Of a stretch of DNA of 44,306 nt, positions 34,262 to 42,331 are shown piece after piece. The notes under the pieces were generated by a model. It had not been told where the DNA came from. It ran no database searches and saw nothing but the letters and a program-made list of their open reading frames with translations. This DNA comes from Flavobacterium sp. (lineage in GTDB: Bacteria > Bacteroidota > Bacteroidia > Flavobacteriales > Flavobacteriaceae), in contig JANXVF010000080.1 in NCBI GenBank assembly GCA_025351785.1, forward strand, positions 1 through 44,306, in the 5' to 3' direction. A program made the translations under genes and the position numbers. Each line of letters begins with the position of its first letter. Position 1 is the stretch's first letter.

Positions 34262-34642
34262 ATGAATGTCTATAAATTAGTTTCTGCCTTAATAATTTCT
34301 ACATTATTTACAATAGGATGTAAAGATAAGACAACCCAAACAATTGGTATAAAACAATTTGAAAGTAGTAAGAAAGAAGTTTCAGTAGCTGTAAAACCAC
34401 AAACAGCCTCATTTATTATAGATGGCATGGTTTGTCCTGACGGATGCGCAAAAACTTTAGAAAAAAAACTTTCTGAAATGAGAGGTGTGCAAAATGCGAA
34501 AGTCGATTTTGAAAAAAAATTAGCTACAGTAAATTTTGATTTAGATAAGTTGCAGACAGCTGATTTAGTTAAAGCAGTCGAATCAACTGGTGACGGAAAA
34601 ACTTATAAAGTATCAAATTTAAAAACAAACACCAAAGGTTAA
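34262..34642 (+). CDS. Heavy-metal-associated (HMA) domain lipoprotein
   Basis: The 126-residue lipoprotein has a signal ending TIGC, Cys20. After a 30-residue linker comes one HMA domain (about 48-118): strand ASFIIDGMVC, helix AKTLEKKLSEMRG, strand VQNAKVDFEKKLATVNF, helix LQTADLVKAVEST. The metal loop is MVCPDGC with Cys58 and Cys62, that is CxxxC instead of the usual CxxC, a form I recall seeing in flavobacterial lipoproteins. It probably binds Cu+ or a similar soft metal in the periplasm as a chaperone or sensor. No metal transporter lies next to it. Confidence 0.88.
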   Translation: MNVYKLVSALIISTLFTIGCKDKTTQTIGIKQFESSKKEVSVAVKPQTASFIIDGMVCPDGCAKTLEKKLSEMRGVQNAKVDFEKKLATVNFDLDKLQTADLVKAVESTGDGKTYKVSNLKTNTKG

Positions 34643-34716
34643 TAACAGCATTTATATAATCAAAATCATTAATGCCCGATAAAAATATTTTACATACATG
34701 TTGCCTTATTCTTTGA

Positions 34717-34750
34717 CACAGATTTTACAGTTTTTATCTGTGTAAATCTG
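34717..34750. repeat. Inverted repeat CACAGAT/ATCTGTG
   Basis: CACAGAT (34717-34723) and ATCTGTG (34736-34742) form perfect arms, extended imperfectly by CAGATTTTACAG against CTGTGTAAATCTG. A further AAATCAGTGCG follows at 34763. I recall dispersed elements of this type (repeated CACAGATT and AATCTGTG words) in Flavobacterium intergenic regions, so it may be a degenerate copy of such an element. It could also form a weak transcript-end hairpin after the HMA gene. Confidence 0.5.
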
Positions 34751-34973
34751 CTAAATTCCTTTAAATCAGTGCGCTATTTTTTTTAATTGAAAACTAGGAT
34801 AACCTTCGAACTAAATAAGAAAACACATTATATTCAACGCCTTAAATTCTATAATTAGTTTTTATCAAACTACAATGTTTCTTTATATATATTAATATTT
34901 TTTGTGACCATTTTTTTCTCAAAAAAAATGTTAGCCAACAGTTTCTCAACGCTACTATACCAATGCCTAGACT

Positions 34974-35108
34974 TACTCGAGTGTTACCAAACTCTACTTG
35001 AGTGTTGCCGAAGCCTACTTGAGTGTTGCCGAAGTCTACTCGAGTGTTGCCAAACTCTACACGAGTGTTTCCTAAGCCTACTTGAGTGTTGCCGAAGTCT
35101 ACTCGAGT
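34974..35108. repeat. 21-bp tandem repeat array with palindromic ACTCGAGT core
   Basis: Six full units begin at 34974, 34995, 35016, 35037, 35058 and 35079, and a partial seventh at 35100-35108. The shared core is ACTYGAGTGTTGCC, followed by a variable RAAGYC/AAACTC part. ACTCGAGT is a perfect 8-bp palindrome (units 1, 4 and 7); units 2, 3 and 6 have ACTTGAGT and unit 5 ACACGAGT. Units 3 and 6 are identical. Possible decayed units flank both sides. The period of 21 bp puts every core on the same face of the helix (two turns). Confidence 0.85.
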
Positions 35109-35511
35109 CGAATTTTACCCAATGTCTTACGAGCTTTGAGATTTTGCGAACAATTTTAAACCTAGCCTTTTCAAATATATAAATCATTGTTTTAATAAAA
35201 TTACCATCAAAAATATCCATAAACCCGCAATATCGCAACCTCGCTGTTAGGCGAAATGTTAAAGGAAATTATTTTTAAAAAAAATGCTGTTTGATAGTTA
35301 TTATTCAAACACCATTAAACTTTTGATTTTTTTGCTAGTTTTTCAACTTTATGGTTTAAAGTTTTTTACAAGTTGGACAGAACTTTTTTTTAAGTTTTTC
35401 ACAAATTAAAAAAAGTTTATAAAAACAGATTTCAACAAACTTTTGTTAGCATCATATTTTAGTGTAACTCACAGCTGTTTTACCAACCATATTTGGCTAT
35501 TAAACCCAAAA

Positions 35512-35547
35512 AAAAGAGTTGCAAGACAATAATCTTGCAACTCTTTT
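35512..35547 (-). terminator. Strong terminator of the BamA/OmpH operon
   Basis: Perfect 15-base arms (35512-35526 and 35533-35547, AAAAGAGTTGCAAGA and its complement) around a 6-base loop, followed on the minus strand by a T-run. It lies 19 bases after the stop of the second ompH gene. It is symmetric enough to work on the plus strand as well. Confidence 0.85.
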
Positions 35548-35566
35548 ATATAATGATGGTTTTTAT

Positions 35567-36067
35567 TTAAAAACCTAAATCTTTTTTTACATCTGCAGTT
35601 AAATCTGGACCATCAGAAAGTAGTAAATCAGAGGCATTAAGAACATACTGATATCCTTTTGCTTTTCCTACTTTAGAAATAGATACTCTAATTTTATCCA
35701 TTAATGGTTTCATCAAATCACTTTCTTTTTTCTGCAAATCCTTTTGTGCAGTATCTTGATATTCCCCGATTCTTTTCCCCATATCTTGAACCTCAACTTG
35801 ACGCGACTGATTTACTGCATCGGTAGTTGTCGCAGCTTCTGTATCATACTTTTTTATTTTAGTTTGATATTCATCTACCATAGTTTTGTACTCTGCACTA
35901 TAAGTTTCACTTAACTTTTTTAATTGGGTTTGAGCATCAAGTACTGCGGGCATTTTTGCGGTTAATTCGTTTACATCAACATGAGCAATTTTTGCCTGAG
36001 CATTAATTGTTTGATAACCAAGTAAAGCAACAGTAGCTATTAGTAAATTTCTTAATCTTTTCATCAT
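35567..36067 (-). CDS. OmpH/Skp-family periplasmic chaperone (second copy)
   Basis: The 166 residues begin with a signal peptide ending in INAQ (about 1-24; a second ATG at 36064 is equally possible). The mature protein has the Skp layout: a short strand AKIAHVDVNELTAKMP, two long charged helices forming the tentacle coiled coil (about 45-120), and a closing strand-helix GKAKGYQYVLNASDLLLSDG with VKKDLGF at the end. Skp trimers hold unfolded outer-membrane proteins on their way to BamA. It is the last gene of the operon, 25 bases after the longer OmpH gene. Confidence 0.92.
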   Translation of the reverse strand: MMKRLRNLLIATVALLGYQTINAQAKIAHVDVNELTAKMPAVLDAQTQLKKLSETYSAEYKTMVDEYQTKIKKYDTEAATTTDAVNQSRQVEVQDMGKRIGEYQDTAQKDLQKKESDLMKPLMDKIRVSISKVGKAKGYQYVLNASDLLLSDGPDLTADVKKDLGF

Positions 36068-36092
36068 TCTTAGTATTAATTATTGTTTAAAA

Positions 36093-37097
36093 TTATTTTG
36101 GTTTATTTTTATTATCTTCTTTTGTCTTTTTTGCTAATTCTCTATCGGCTAAAATTTTTGCTTTTTTATCTTCCAAAGCCTTTTTTCTGTCGTCAAGAGT
36201 TTTTTGTCTGTCTTCTACTATTTTCTTTTTAACGGCTTCTGCATCGGCAAGCTTTTGCTCTTTCAACAAATTAGCTTCAATAGTTTTATCATCTGTTGTA
36301 GCTGTATCGGGGCTTGAAATAGTCTTATCAGAAACTGTGCCAGTTTTTTTATTCCCTTTTGAAGCTAGTAACTCCTTTCGTGCATCATCTTGTGATTTTT
36401 TCTTTTCTTCGGCAGCAAGTTTTCTTTCATCCAATAGTCGCTGGCGTTCAGCTTTTTTGTCGTCTAATACTTTTTTACGGTCGGCAAGAGCTGGATTATC
36501 ATCTACCATATCTTGCTTTCGTTCTTTTTCAGCCTCGTCTTTAAGTTGTTTTTTACTTAATTGTTGTCTTTTTTCTCCTCGTTCTAAAACACGTACAACT
36601 TGGTCAGATACATCAAATCTTTTTGCCGCAAAAAGCATTGTTAAATCTGATGATTTATCAAATATATAATCATATTTTTTTGCTTCGGCTAAATCTTGAA
36701 CTGCATTAAAAACTTGATCTTGAATAGGTTTTACCAAAACTGCTTTTTGAATAATTAAATCTCCATTTGGGCCAAATCTTTTTTGTTGGTAATCTAACAA
36801 TTCAGTTTCTAGAAACGTAATCTCCTCTTCTCGTTCTGCAATCAACTCTTTTGTTAACAGCACTTTTTCGGTCTTTAATCCTTCTTTTAATTTATTGATT
36901 TCGGTTTTTTTAACTTCTATTTCTTGTTTCCATTTTTGTGCTTTTGCTTCAAGTTGAATTTTTGCTTCCGCATAATCCGGAACTTTTTCAAGAATATATT
37001 CCATATCAATATACCCGATTTTAACTCCTCTAGATTGAGCATTTGAAGTAAATGTCAATAGGAACGAAATTAGCAATAATATAATGTATTTCTTCAT
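36093..37097 (-). CDS. OmpH/Skp-family protein with a long charged C-terminal tail
   Basis: The protein has 334 residues. A signal peptide (about 1-20) and a canonical Skp domain occupy the first 180 residues: GVKIGYIDMEYILEKVPDYAEAKIQLE, helices to about 120, then KKYDYIFDKSSDLTMLFAAKRFDVSDQVVRVLE. The remaining 150 residues (about 185-334) are almost wholly Lys, Glu, Asp, Ala and Arg, with repeated VLDDKKAERQRLLDERK-like blocks (RKKVLDDKKAE, RQKTLDDRKKALEDKKAK), and would be a long single helix or coiled coil. The paralogue downstream lacks this tail. The gene lies 34 bases after bamA. Confidence 0.9.
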   Translation of the reverse strand: MKKYIILLLISFLLTFTSNAQSRGVKIGYIDMEYILEKVPDYAEAKIQLEAKAQKWKQEIEVKKTEINKLKEGLKTEKVLLTKELIAEREEEITFLETELLDYQQKRFGPNGDLIIQKAVLVKPIQDQVFNAVQDLAEAKKYDYIFDKSSDLTMLFAAKRFDVSDQVVRVLERGEKRQQLSKKQLKDEAEKERKQDMVDDNPALADRKKVLDDKKAERQRLLDERKLAAEEKKKSQDDARKELLASKGNKKTGTVSDKTISSPDTATTDDKTIEANLLKEQKLADAEAVKKKIVEDRQKTLDDRKKALEDKKAKILADRELAKKTKEDNKNKPK

Positions 37098-37131
37098 AAT
37101 GTACTTGATTTAGAAATGTTAAGCAAATATA

Positions 37132-39819
37132 CTAAAATTGTTGACCAATAATAAAATGTGTTTGCCAACCACTTTTTTCTATTTGTCCTGGAATGGCATC
37201 AAACCCGTGAGCAAAATCGATTCCTAATAAACCAAATGCTGGCATAAAAATACGAATCCCAAATCCGGCCGAACGCTGTAATAAAAACGGATTATATACT
37301 CTAAAATTATCATAAGATGCTCCCGCTTCTAAAAAAGTTAATGCATAAATAGATGCTGCAGCTTTTAAAGTTATTGGATATCTTAGTTCTAAAGAAAACT
37401 TATTATAAATTGCATCACCACTTTGAGATGAAAGTGACTGATTTGGGTAACCTCGAAGTTGCACAACTTCACGACCATCTAACGAGTAGTTTGCTAAACC
37501 ATCCCCACCAACAAAAAATCGTTCAAATGGAACAACTCCACGATTTTTATCATTTACACTTACACCCCTAGCTGGATTATAAGCACCAAGATATCCAAAC
37601 TCACCTAAACTTCTTAATATTAAATTTCCATAAATTTTTGTATACCAATCGGCTTTAAATTTAATTTTATAATATTCTAACCATTTAAATTTTTCTTGAT
37701 CTACTTTACCCTGATCTGTTTTTGCATCAGTATAGCTGTATACTTTTTGATATACTCCAGAATTTGTAGCTGTTTCATTTATATAATCTCCTTCTTGAAC
37801 AATTTCACCGTTAGTGTTGGCCGTTGTTTGTAAACCCGAAGTTGCGCTATATTTCAATTTATAAGGTTCTTCATTTTTTAAATTTGCGTAATCTTTCCCA
37901 TTAAATAATGAATAGGGAAGTGTAAATTTGGCTGATACACTAAATTCTGATCCTCGTGTAGGGAAAACAGGATTAACTCCTTTATTATTTCTAGATAAAC
38001 CGGTTGTAAAAGCTAAATTACGCGAGGCTCCGTTACCAAATGTAAAAAGTCCTGAATTGTAATTGTGTAAGTCATAATATTGAAAGCTCACCGAGTTTGA
38101 TAATACAAAATAGTCATCAGGTACAGTCAATCGTTTTGCAATTCCTACTGATAAAGAGGTTATGTTAAAACTTCTACTTTTATCTACACTGCTCGAGCTA
38201 CCTGTATAAAGAAACTGTTTACTATGGGATAATGAGGTAGAAAAACTTATTGGTTTTTTTCCTCCAAACCAAGGCTCTGAAAAGGATAGACTGTAAGTTT
38301 GAAAATAAGAACTAGCTTGAGCTCTTAAAGAAACTTTTTGACCATCACCCATTGGGAGTGGTTTGTAAGCCGCTTTATTGAAAATATTTTTTATTGAAAA
38401 ATTATTGAAAGATAATCCTAAAGTCCCTATAAATCCGCCACCACCATAACCTCCTTGAAGTTCAACTTGGCTCGATCCTTTTTCTACTAAATGATATTCT
38501 ATATCAACCGTTCCAGCCGTAGGATCTACATTTTTAAATTTTGGCTCAATAGCTTCAGGATCAAAAAATCCTAATTGACCGATTTCTCTAATCGTTCGAA
38601 CTAAATCTTCTTTACTATATTTTTCTCCTGGTTTTGTTCGTAATTCTCTGTAGATAACCTTGTCATTTGTTTTATCATTTCCTACCACAGAAATTTTATT
38701 AAAATAAGCAATTGGTCCTTCTGTAACTCGAATTTCAAAATCGATTGTATCGTTTGCAGTTTTAACTTCTACCGGATTTATATTAGAAAATAGGTAACCA
38801 TTATTTTGATATAAATTTGTAATATCTTCACCATCTGGTTTGGTTTTATCAGCAATTCTCTTTTCTAACAAAACACCATTATATACATCCCCTTTATTGA
38901 TTCCTAATATTTCGTTAAGCAATTTATCTGAGTAAACGGAGTTTCCAATAAATTTGATATCACCAAAGTAATACTTTTGTCCTTCTTCAACTTTAATATT
39001 TATGGCAAGTTTGTCTCTTTTTTTATCTAACCATACAGAGTCAGAAATTATTCTGGCATCGCGATATCCTTTTTCTTTATAGGCATCAACCACTTTATTT
39101 AAATCGTCATTATATTTACTTTTTACAAATTTTGAAGCTTTTAAAAGTCTTATTCTATTTATTTGTTTTGTATTTTTCATTGCTTTTCGCAGTCGAGCGT
39201 CCGAAAATTTTGTGTTTCCTTCAAAAGCAATTTTTTCTATTTTTATCTTATCGCCTTTATCGATTCCAACTAACATGTTTACATTGTTTCCAGAAGTAGT
39301 GTCGGCAATGGTTCTGATGGTTACTTTTGTATTAAAATATCCGTCTTTTTTATATTTGTTTTCGAGATAATTTTTGGTAGTGGTTAGTAAATTTTCGTTT
39401 ACTATTTTGCCTTTTGTCAAAGCATTTTCTTTAATTAATTCTTCGACTTTGGCTTTTTTAACTCCTGTAAATTTTACTTCATTGAGCTTAGGAAGTTCTA
39501 CAATATTTAAATCCAAAGAAATGCTGTCACCTTTTATTTTGTTGACATAAAAATCAATTTCACTAAATAATCCTAGTTTTCCTAATTTTTTAATAGCATT
39601 ACTAATTTCTTCACCTGGAACTGTAATACTTTGTCCTTTTTCGAGTCCTGCAAAAGTTACTACTGTTTGCTGGTTGTAACTAATTTTCCCAAGTACATTT
39701 ACATCAGATAAAATATATTTTTTACCTTGGTCAAATGGAAGTCTATCTTGGGCATTTATATGAAAAATATTTCCTAAAATTAATAGCAATAAGAATAGTT
39801 TATAATACTGATTTTGCAC
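37132..39819 (-). CDS. bamA: Outer-membrane protein assembly factor BamA
   Basis: The 895-residue protein starts at a GTG (39819), one base after the uppS stop: this gives the signal peptide YYKLFLLLLILGNIFHINAQ. The frame is open a further 44 codons upstream, but that is uppS coding sequence and has no signal peptide. Five POTRA domains precede a 16-strand barrel domain (from about residue 480) with GGYGGGGFIGTLGLSFNNFS and the loop-6 type motif VQLRGYP (VRGF/Y/D equivalent). The last residue is Phe, as in outer-membrane barrels. BamA folds and inserts barrel proteins into the outer membrane. No lipoprotein partners are encoded here. Confidence 0.95.
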   Translation of the reverse strand: MQNQYYKLFLLLLILGNIFHINAQDRLPFDQGKKYILSDVNVLGKISYNQQTVVTFAGLEKGQSITVPGEEISNAIKKLGKLGLFSEIDFYVNKIKGDSISLDLNIVELPKLNEVKFTGVKKAKVEELIKENALTKGKIVNENLLTTTKNYLENKYKKDGYFNTKVTIRTIADTTSGNNVNMLVGIDKGDKIKIEKIAFEGNTKFSDARLRKAMKNTKQINRIRLLKASKFVKSKYNDDLNKVVDAYKEKGYRDARIISDSVWLDKKRDKLAINIKVEEGQKYYFGDIKFIGNSVYSDKLLNEILGINKGDVYNGVLLEKRIADKTKPDGEDITNLYQNNGYLFSNINPVEVKTANDTIDFEIRVTEGPIAYFNKISVVGNDKTNDKVIYRELRTKPGEKYSKEDLVRTIREIGQLGFFDPEAIEPKFKNVDPTAGTVDIEYHLVEKGSSQVELQGGYGGGGFIGTLGLSFNNFSIKNIFNKAAYKPLPMGDGQKVSLRAQASSYFQTYSLSFSEPWFGGKKPISFSTSLSHSKQFLYTGSSSSVDKSRSFNITSLSVGIAKRLTVPDDYFVLSNSVSFQYYDLHNYNSGLFTFGNGASRNLAFTTGLSRNNKGVNPVFPTRGSEFSVSAKFTLPYSLFNGKDYANLKNEEPYKLKYSATSGLQTTANTNGEIVQEGDYINETATNSGVYQKVYSYTDAKTDQGKVDQEKFKWLEYYKIKFKADWYTKIYGNLILRSLGEFGYLGAYNPARGVSVNDKNRGVVPFERFFVGGDGLANYSLDGREVVQLRGYPNQSLSSQSGDAIYNKFSLELRYPITLKAAASIYALTFLEAGASYDNFRVYNPFLLQRSAGFGIRIFMPAFGLLGIDFAHGFDAIPGQIEKSGWQTHFIIGQQF

Positions 39820-39820
39820 T

Positions 39821-40567
39821 CTATGGTAGTTTAATTTGTTCGCTTGTTTTTCCAAATCTTCGTTCTCTTTTTTGATAGCTAATAATGGCTTCATATAAAT
39901 GCTCTTCTGTAAAATCTGGCCATAAAACATCTGTAAAAAATAATTCTGCATAGGCTATCTGCCATAGCAAAAAATTACTAATTCTGTGTTCGCCACTAGT
40001 TCTAATAAGCAAATCTACATCTGGTAGATTGTGCGTGTAAAGATGCTGATTTATAATTGATTCATCAAGAGCGTCTATTGAAATTATATTATTTTTAACT
40101 TTATAACAGATGTTTTTAACAACACTTAATAGTTCCTCACGTGAGCCATAGCTTAGTGCTAGGGTTAATATCATTCTGGAATTAGACTTGGTTTTTTCGA
40201 TAACTTCATTCAATTCTTTTTGAATACTTTTTGGCAATAAAGTGGTATTTCCGATAGTATTTAATCTGATATTGTTGTCTTGAAGAGTTTTTAATTCATT
40301 TTTTAATGAGTGAACCAAAAGTCGCATTAAGGTATCTACTTCTAGTTTAGGACGGTTCCAGTTTTCGGTAGAGAATGCATATAAAGTTAGGTTTTCAATT
40401 CCTATTTTGGCACAACATTCTACTGTTCTGCGAACTGATTTAGTACCGTTTTCATGACCTAAAGCTCGTAACATGCCTTTTTGTTTTGCCCATCTTCCGT
40501 TGCCATCCATAATTATGGCAACATGTTTGGGTAAATTCTCGATATGTATAGAATCTTTAAGTGTCAT
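39821..40567 (-). CDS. uppS: Isoprenyl transferase (undecaprenyl diphosphate synthase)
   Basis: The 248-residue cis-prenyltransferase condenses isopentenyl units onto farnesyl diphosphate to give the C55 carrier for peptidoglycan and polysaccharide synthesis. The motifs are HVAIIMDGNGRWAK with catalytic Asp21, LTLYAFSTENWNRP, LALSYGSREELL, DLLIRTSGEHRISNFLLWQIAYAELFFTD (substrate-binding Arg and Ser residues) and LWPDFTEEHLYEAI. Family length and start agree with the ATG at 40567. It lies 5 bases after the DUF6089 gene and one base before bamA, so translation of the three is probably coupled. Confidence 0.96.
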   Translation of the reverse strand: MTLKDSIHIENLPKHVAIIMDGNGRWAKQKGMLRALGHENGTKSVRRTVECCAKIGIENLTLYAFSTENWNRPKLEVDTLMRLLVHSLKNELKTLQDNNIRLNTIGNTTLLPKSIQKELNEVIEKTKSNSRMILTLALSYGSREELLSVVKNICYKVKNNIISIDALDESIINQHLYTHNLPDVDLLIRTSGEHRISNFLLWQIAYAELFFTDVLWPDFTEEHLYEAIISYQKRERRFGKTSEQIKLP

Positions 40568-40572
40568 ACTAT

Positions 40573-41256
40573 TTATTTACCACCGCAGTAGCATGGTTTA
40601 TTTCCAAAGGTATAGGTTAATGTAAATCCAGAAAAAACATAAACATCTTTGCTATTTGAGCTTCCAAATTTTAAAAATTCTAAATCTTTATTTTTCGGAT
40701 TGCTACCGTCTATATTATTTGTTCCAGTATATCTAAAACCTACTTCTAGACCTATTATGAAATGAGGTTTAAAATTTGTTTTTACCCCAACGGTCATCGG
40801 AATTGCAAATGTCCCTTTATTGCTATCTATATTTGTTTTTCCATTTAGCACATATAATTCTTCATAAGTTGTGTAACAAATTCCGGTATATATATAAGGA
40901 GTTACTCGCTGTCCGAAATCATGCAAATTAAACTCAAAAAAATTGAACTCTAATCCTGCAGAAAACTCTTTAATATTATTCTGAAAATTATAGCCTCTTT
41001 TTTTTCGAGCAATTTCAGACGAATTTGCATCGTTACCTGTTATTTTAGATTGTGTATACGAAAATCGCCAAGTATGTCTAGGACTTTTGTTCCACTTATA
41101 TAATATACCATAAGCAAACTCATTTGGATAAACATAAGTAGTATTTCCTACATCGCCAATAAAATTACTACCGCCAAGAAATACTCCAACCTCGTGAATT
41201 TGAGCGTTTAATTTTAGAATACTTAAAATATAAATAAATAAAAAAATTTTTTTCAT
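40573..41256 (-). CDS. DUF6089-type outer-membrane beta-barrel protein
   Basis: The 227-residue protein starts at the ATG at 41256; an in-frame upstream ATG at 41286 would lie beyond the -7 element. A signal peptide (about 1-19, MKKIFLFIYILSILKLNAQ) is followed by eight alternating amphipathic strands, as in small OmpA-like barrels: HEVGVFLGGSNFIGDVG, AYGILYKWNKSPRHTWRFSYTQS, SAGLEFNFFEFNL, YIYTGICYTTYEELY and a final YVFSGFTLTYTFGNKPCYC. Proteins like this precede uppS and bamA in related genomes. Two cysteines near the C-terminus (PCYCGGK) are unusual for a barrel end. Function unknown; the link to BamA is by operon only. Confidence 0.85.
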   Translation of the reverse strand: MKKIFLFIYILSILKLNAQIHEVGVFLGGSNFIGDVGNTTYVYPNEFAYGILYKWNKSPRHTWRFSYTQSKITGNDANSSEIARKKRGYNFQNNIKEFSAGLEFNFFEFNLHDFGQRVTPYIYTGICYTTYEELYVLNGKTNIDSNKGTFAIPMTVGVKTNFKPHFIIGLEVGFRYTGTNNIDGSNPKNKDLEFLKFGSSNSKDVYVFSGFTLTYTFGNKPCYCGGK

Positions 41257-41274
41257 TAATTGAAAAATAGCGTG

Positions 41275-41282
41275 CAAATATA
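41275..41282 (-). promoter_or_regulatory. -7 element of the DUF6089-uppS-bamA-ompH-ompH operon
   Basis: On the minus strand this reads TATATTTG followed by C, the same word as in the HU promoter, 18 bases before the ATG at 41256. No -33 TTG at 17-23 bases. Five genes with gaps of 34 bases or less follow until the terminator at 35512-35547. Confidence 0.5.
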
Positions 41283-41423
41283 GCAATTATACATACTAAT
41301 AAAACAGGAAATTAGTATTTTACTAAATTATAATCACTTTTGTTAAAATATAGAAATCTTTAAATTTTATTTAAAGTATTCAGAAAACGAAAAAGTGGTT
41401 GTTATAGTATGATTTGGCCGAAA

Positions 41424-42308
41424 TTAATTTCTTTTATCTTCACCCCAAAGTAGTTTTTTTCTTAGGGTTTTCAAAAAAGTTTCTTCGTCTATTTCGATCA
41501 TATTAATTTTGAAGGGAGTTTTTTTGATTGTCAATATGGCATTGTTACTTACAGAAGTTATTCGAGAATCAAGTGATACTAAATAATTTTCTTCTCTGCC
41601 AGATACTCGCAGTTCCACAGTAGTTGTATCTGTTATAACTAGTGGTCTAGCATTTAAATTGTGAGGTGCAATTGGGGTTATTACTAAACTTTTTACATCT
41701 GGAGTTAAAACAGGTCCTCCGCAACTTAAAGAATATCCTGTCGAGCCAGTAGGTGTCGAAATTATTAATCCGTCAGCCCAATACGAGTTTAAATATTCAC
41801 CGTTTAGGTAAGTTTCGATTGTTATCATCGAGGTAGTATCTTTTCGGCTCACTGTAATCTCGTTCATTGCAAAATTTAAATCTTCAATTTCTGAGTTTTT
41901 AGGGTTTAATTCTAAACTTAAAAGTGTTCGTTTTGAAATTGAATATTTATTTTCTAAAACAAGTTGCAAAAAAGTCTCTATATTTTCTTTTTGAACTTTT
42001 GCCAAGAATCCTAAGCGTCCTGCATTTACTCCTATTATAGGAATTCCTGTATCGCGAACATAAGTTGCAGCTCTTAAAATTGTTCCGTCTCCACCGATGC
42101 TCACTAAAACATCAAAACTACTATCTAAATCTTTGTAACTAGAAAAGGTTTTGTATTCTTTTTTAACGATTTCCTCTTTATAAAGTATTTTAAGAAAATT
42201 TTCCTCAATCACTAATTCAACATTATTCGAATTAAAAAACACAAAAATATCACGAATTATAGGTCGTGTATCGTTTTGATAATATTGTCCAAAAATGGCA
42301 ACTTTCAT
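41424..42308 (-). CDS. nadK: NAD kinase
   Basis: The 294-residue enzyme phosphorylates NAD to NADP. The ATP-NAD kinase motifs are complete: SIGGDGTILRAA (GGDG), GVNAGRLGFLAKV, NEITVSRKDTTSMITIE (NE/D motif), and the catalytic-loop DGLIISTPTGSTGYSLSCGGP, followed by VITPIAPHNLNARPLVI. It opens MKVAIFGQYYQND like other Bacteroidota enzymes. It follows the CBS-domain gene by 23 bases on the same strand and is probably co-transcribed with it. 167 bases without a gene separate it from the envelope operon. Confidence 0.96.
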   Translation of the reverse strand: MKVAIFGQYYQNDTRPIIRDIFVFFNSNNVELVIEENFLKILYKEEIVKKEYKTFSSYKDLDSSFDVLVSIGGDGTILRAATYVRDTGIPIIGVNAGRLGFLAKVQKENIETFLQLVLENKYSISKRTLLSLELNPKNSEIEDLNFAMNEITVSRKDTTSMITIETYLNGEYLNSYWADGLIISTPTGSTGYSLSCGGPVLTPDVKSLVITPIAPHNLNARPLVITDTTTVELRVSGREENYLVSLDSRITSVSNNAILTIKKTPFKINMIEIDEETFLKTLRKKLLWGEDKRN

Positions 42309-42331
42309 GTTTTTATGTTTTAGTTGCTTTC

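Larger units (their letters stand above)
34643..35566. other. 924-base gene-poor region with repeats
   Basis: This is the only long intergenic stretch. From left to right it holds: an AT-rich spacer; an inverted repeat at 34717-34750; a 21-bp tandem repeat array at 34974-35108; about 400 bases of AT-rich sequence with poly-T/A runs and no convincing gene; and the terminator of the OmpH operon at 35512-35547. Open frames cross the 21-bp array on both strands, but only because a repeat of 21 (3 x 7) without stop codons keeps any frame open. As I recall, a glutamate racemase gene often follows the ompH pair in related genomes and none is seen here, so this may be a site of gene loss or insertion. 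Confidence 0.6.

Noticed and set aside
34974..35108. CRISPR array
   Set aside because: Units are contiguous with no unique spacers, only 21 bp long, and no cas gene is present.
34904..35182. Open reading frame of 92 codons rich in Leu-Leu-Glu-Cys-Cys heptads across the 21-bp array
   Set aside because: A stop-free 21-bp repeat keeps frames open on both strands; the antisense frame (34984-35238) is open just as long with an unrelated heptad, there is no start context or promoter, and Cys content is implausible. The array is treated as DNA, not protein.
35240..35262. GTTAGGC word next to GCTGTTA, resembling an integron attC R' site
   Set aside because: No complementary RYYYAAC partner box lies within 150 bases upstream, no second attC is present and there is no integrase gene or cassette structure.
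36337..36669. Ser/Phe/Leu-rich open frames opposite the charged OmpH tail
   Set aside because: Complement of Lys/Glu/Asp-rich repeats naturally lacks stops; low complexity and no start signals.
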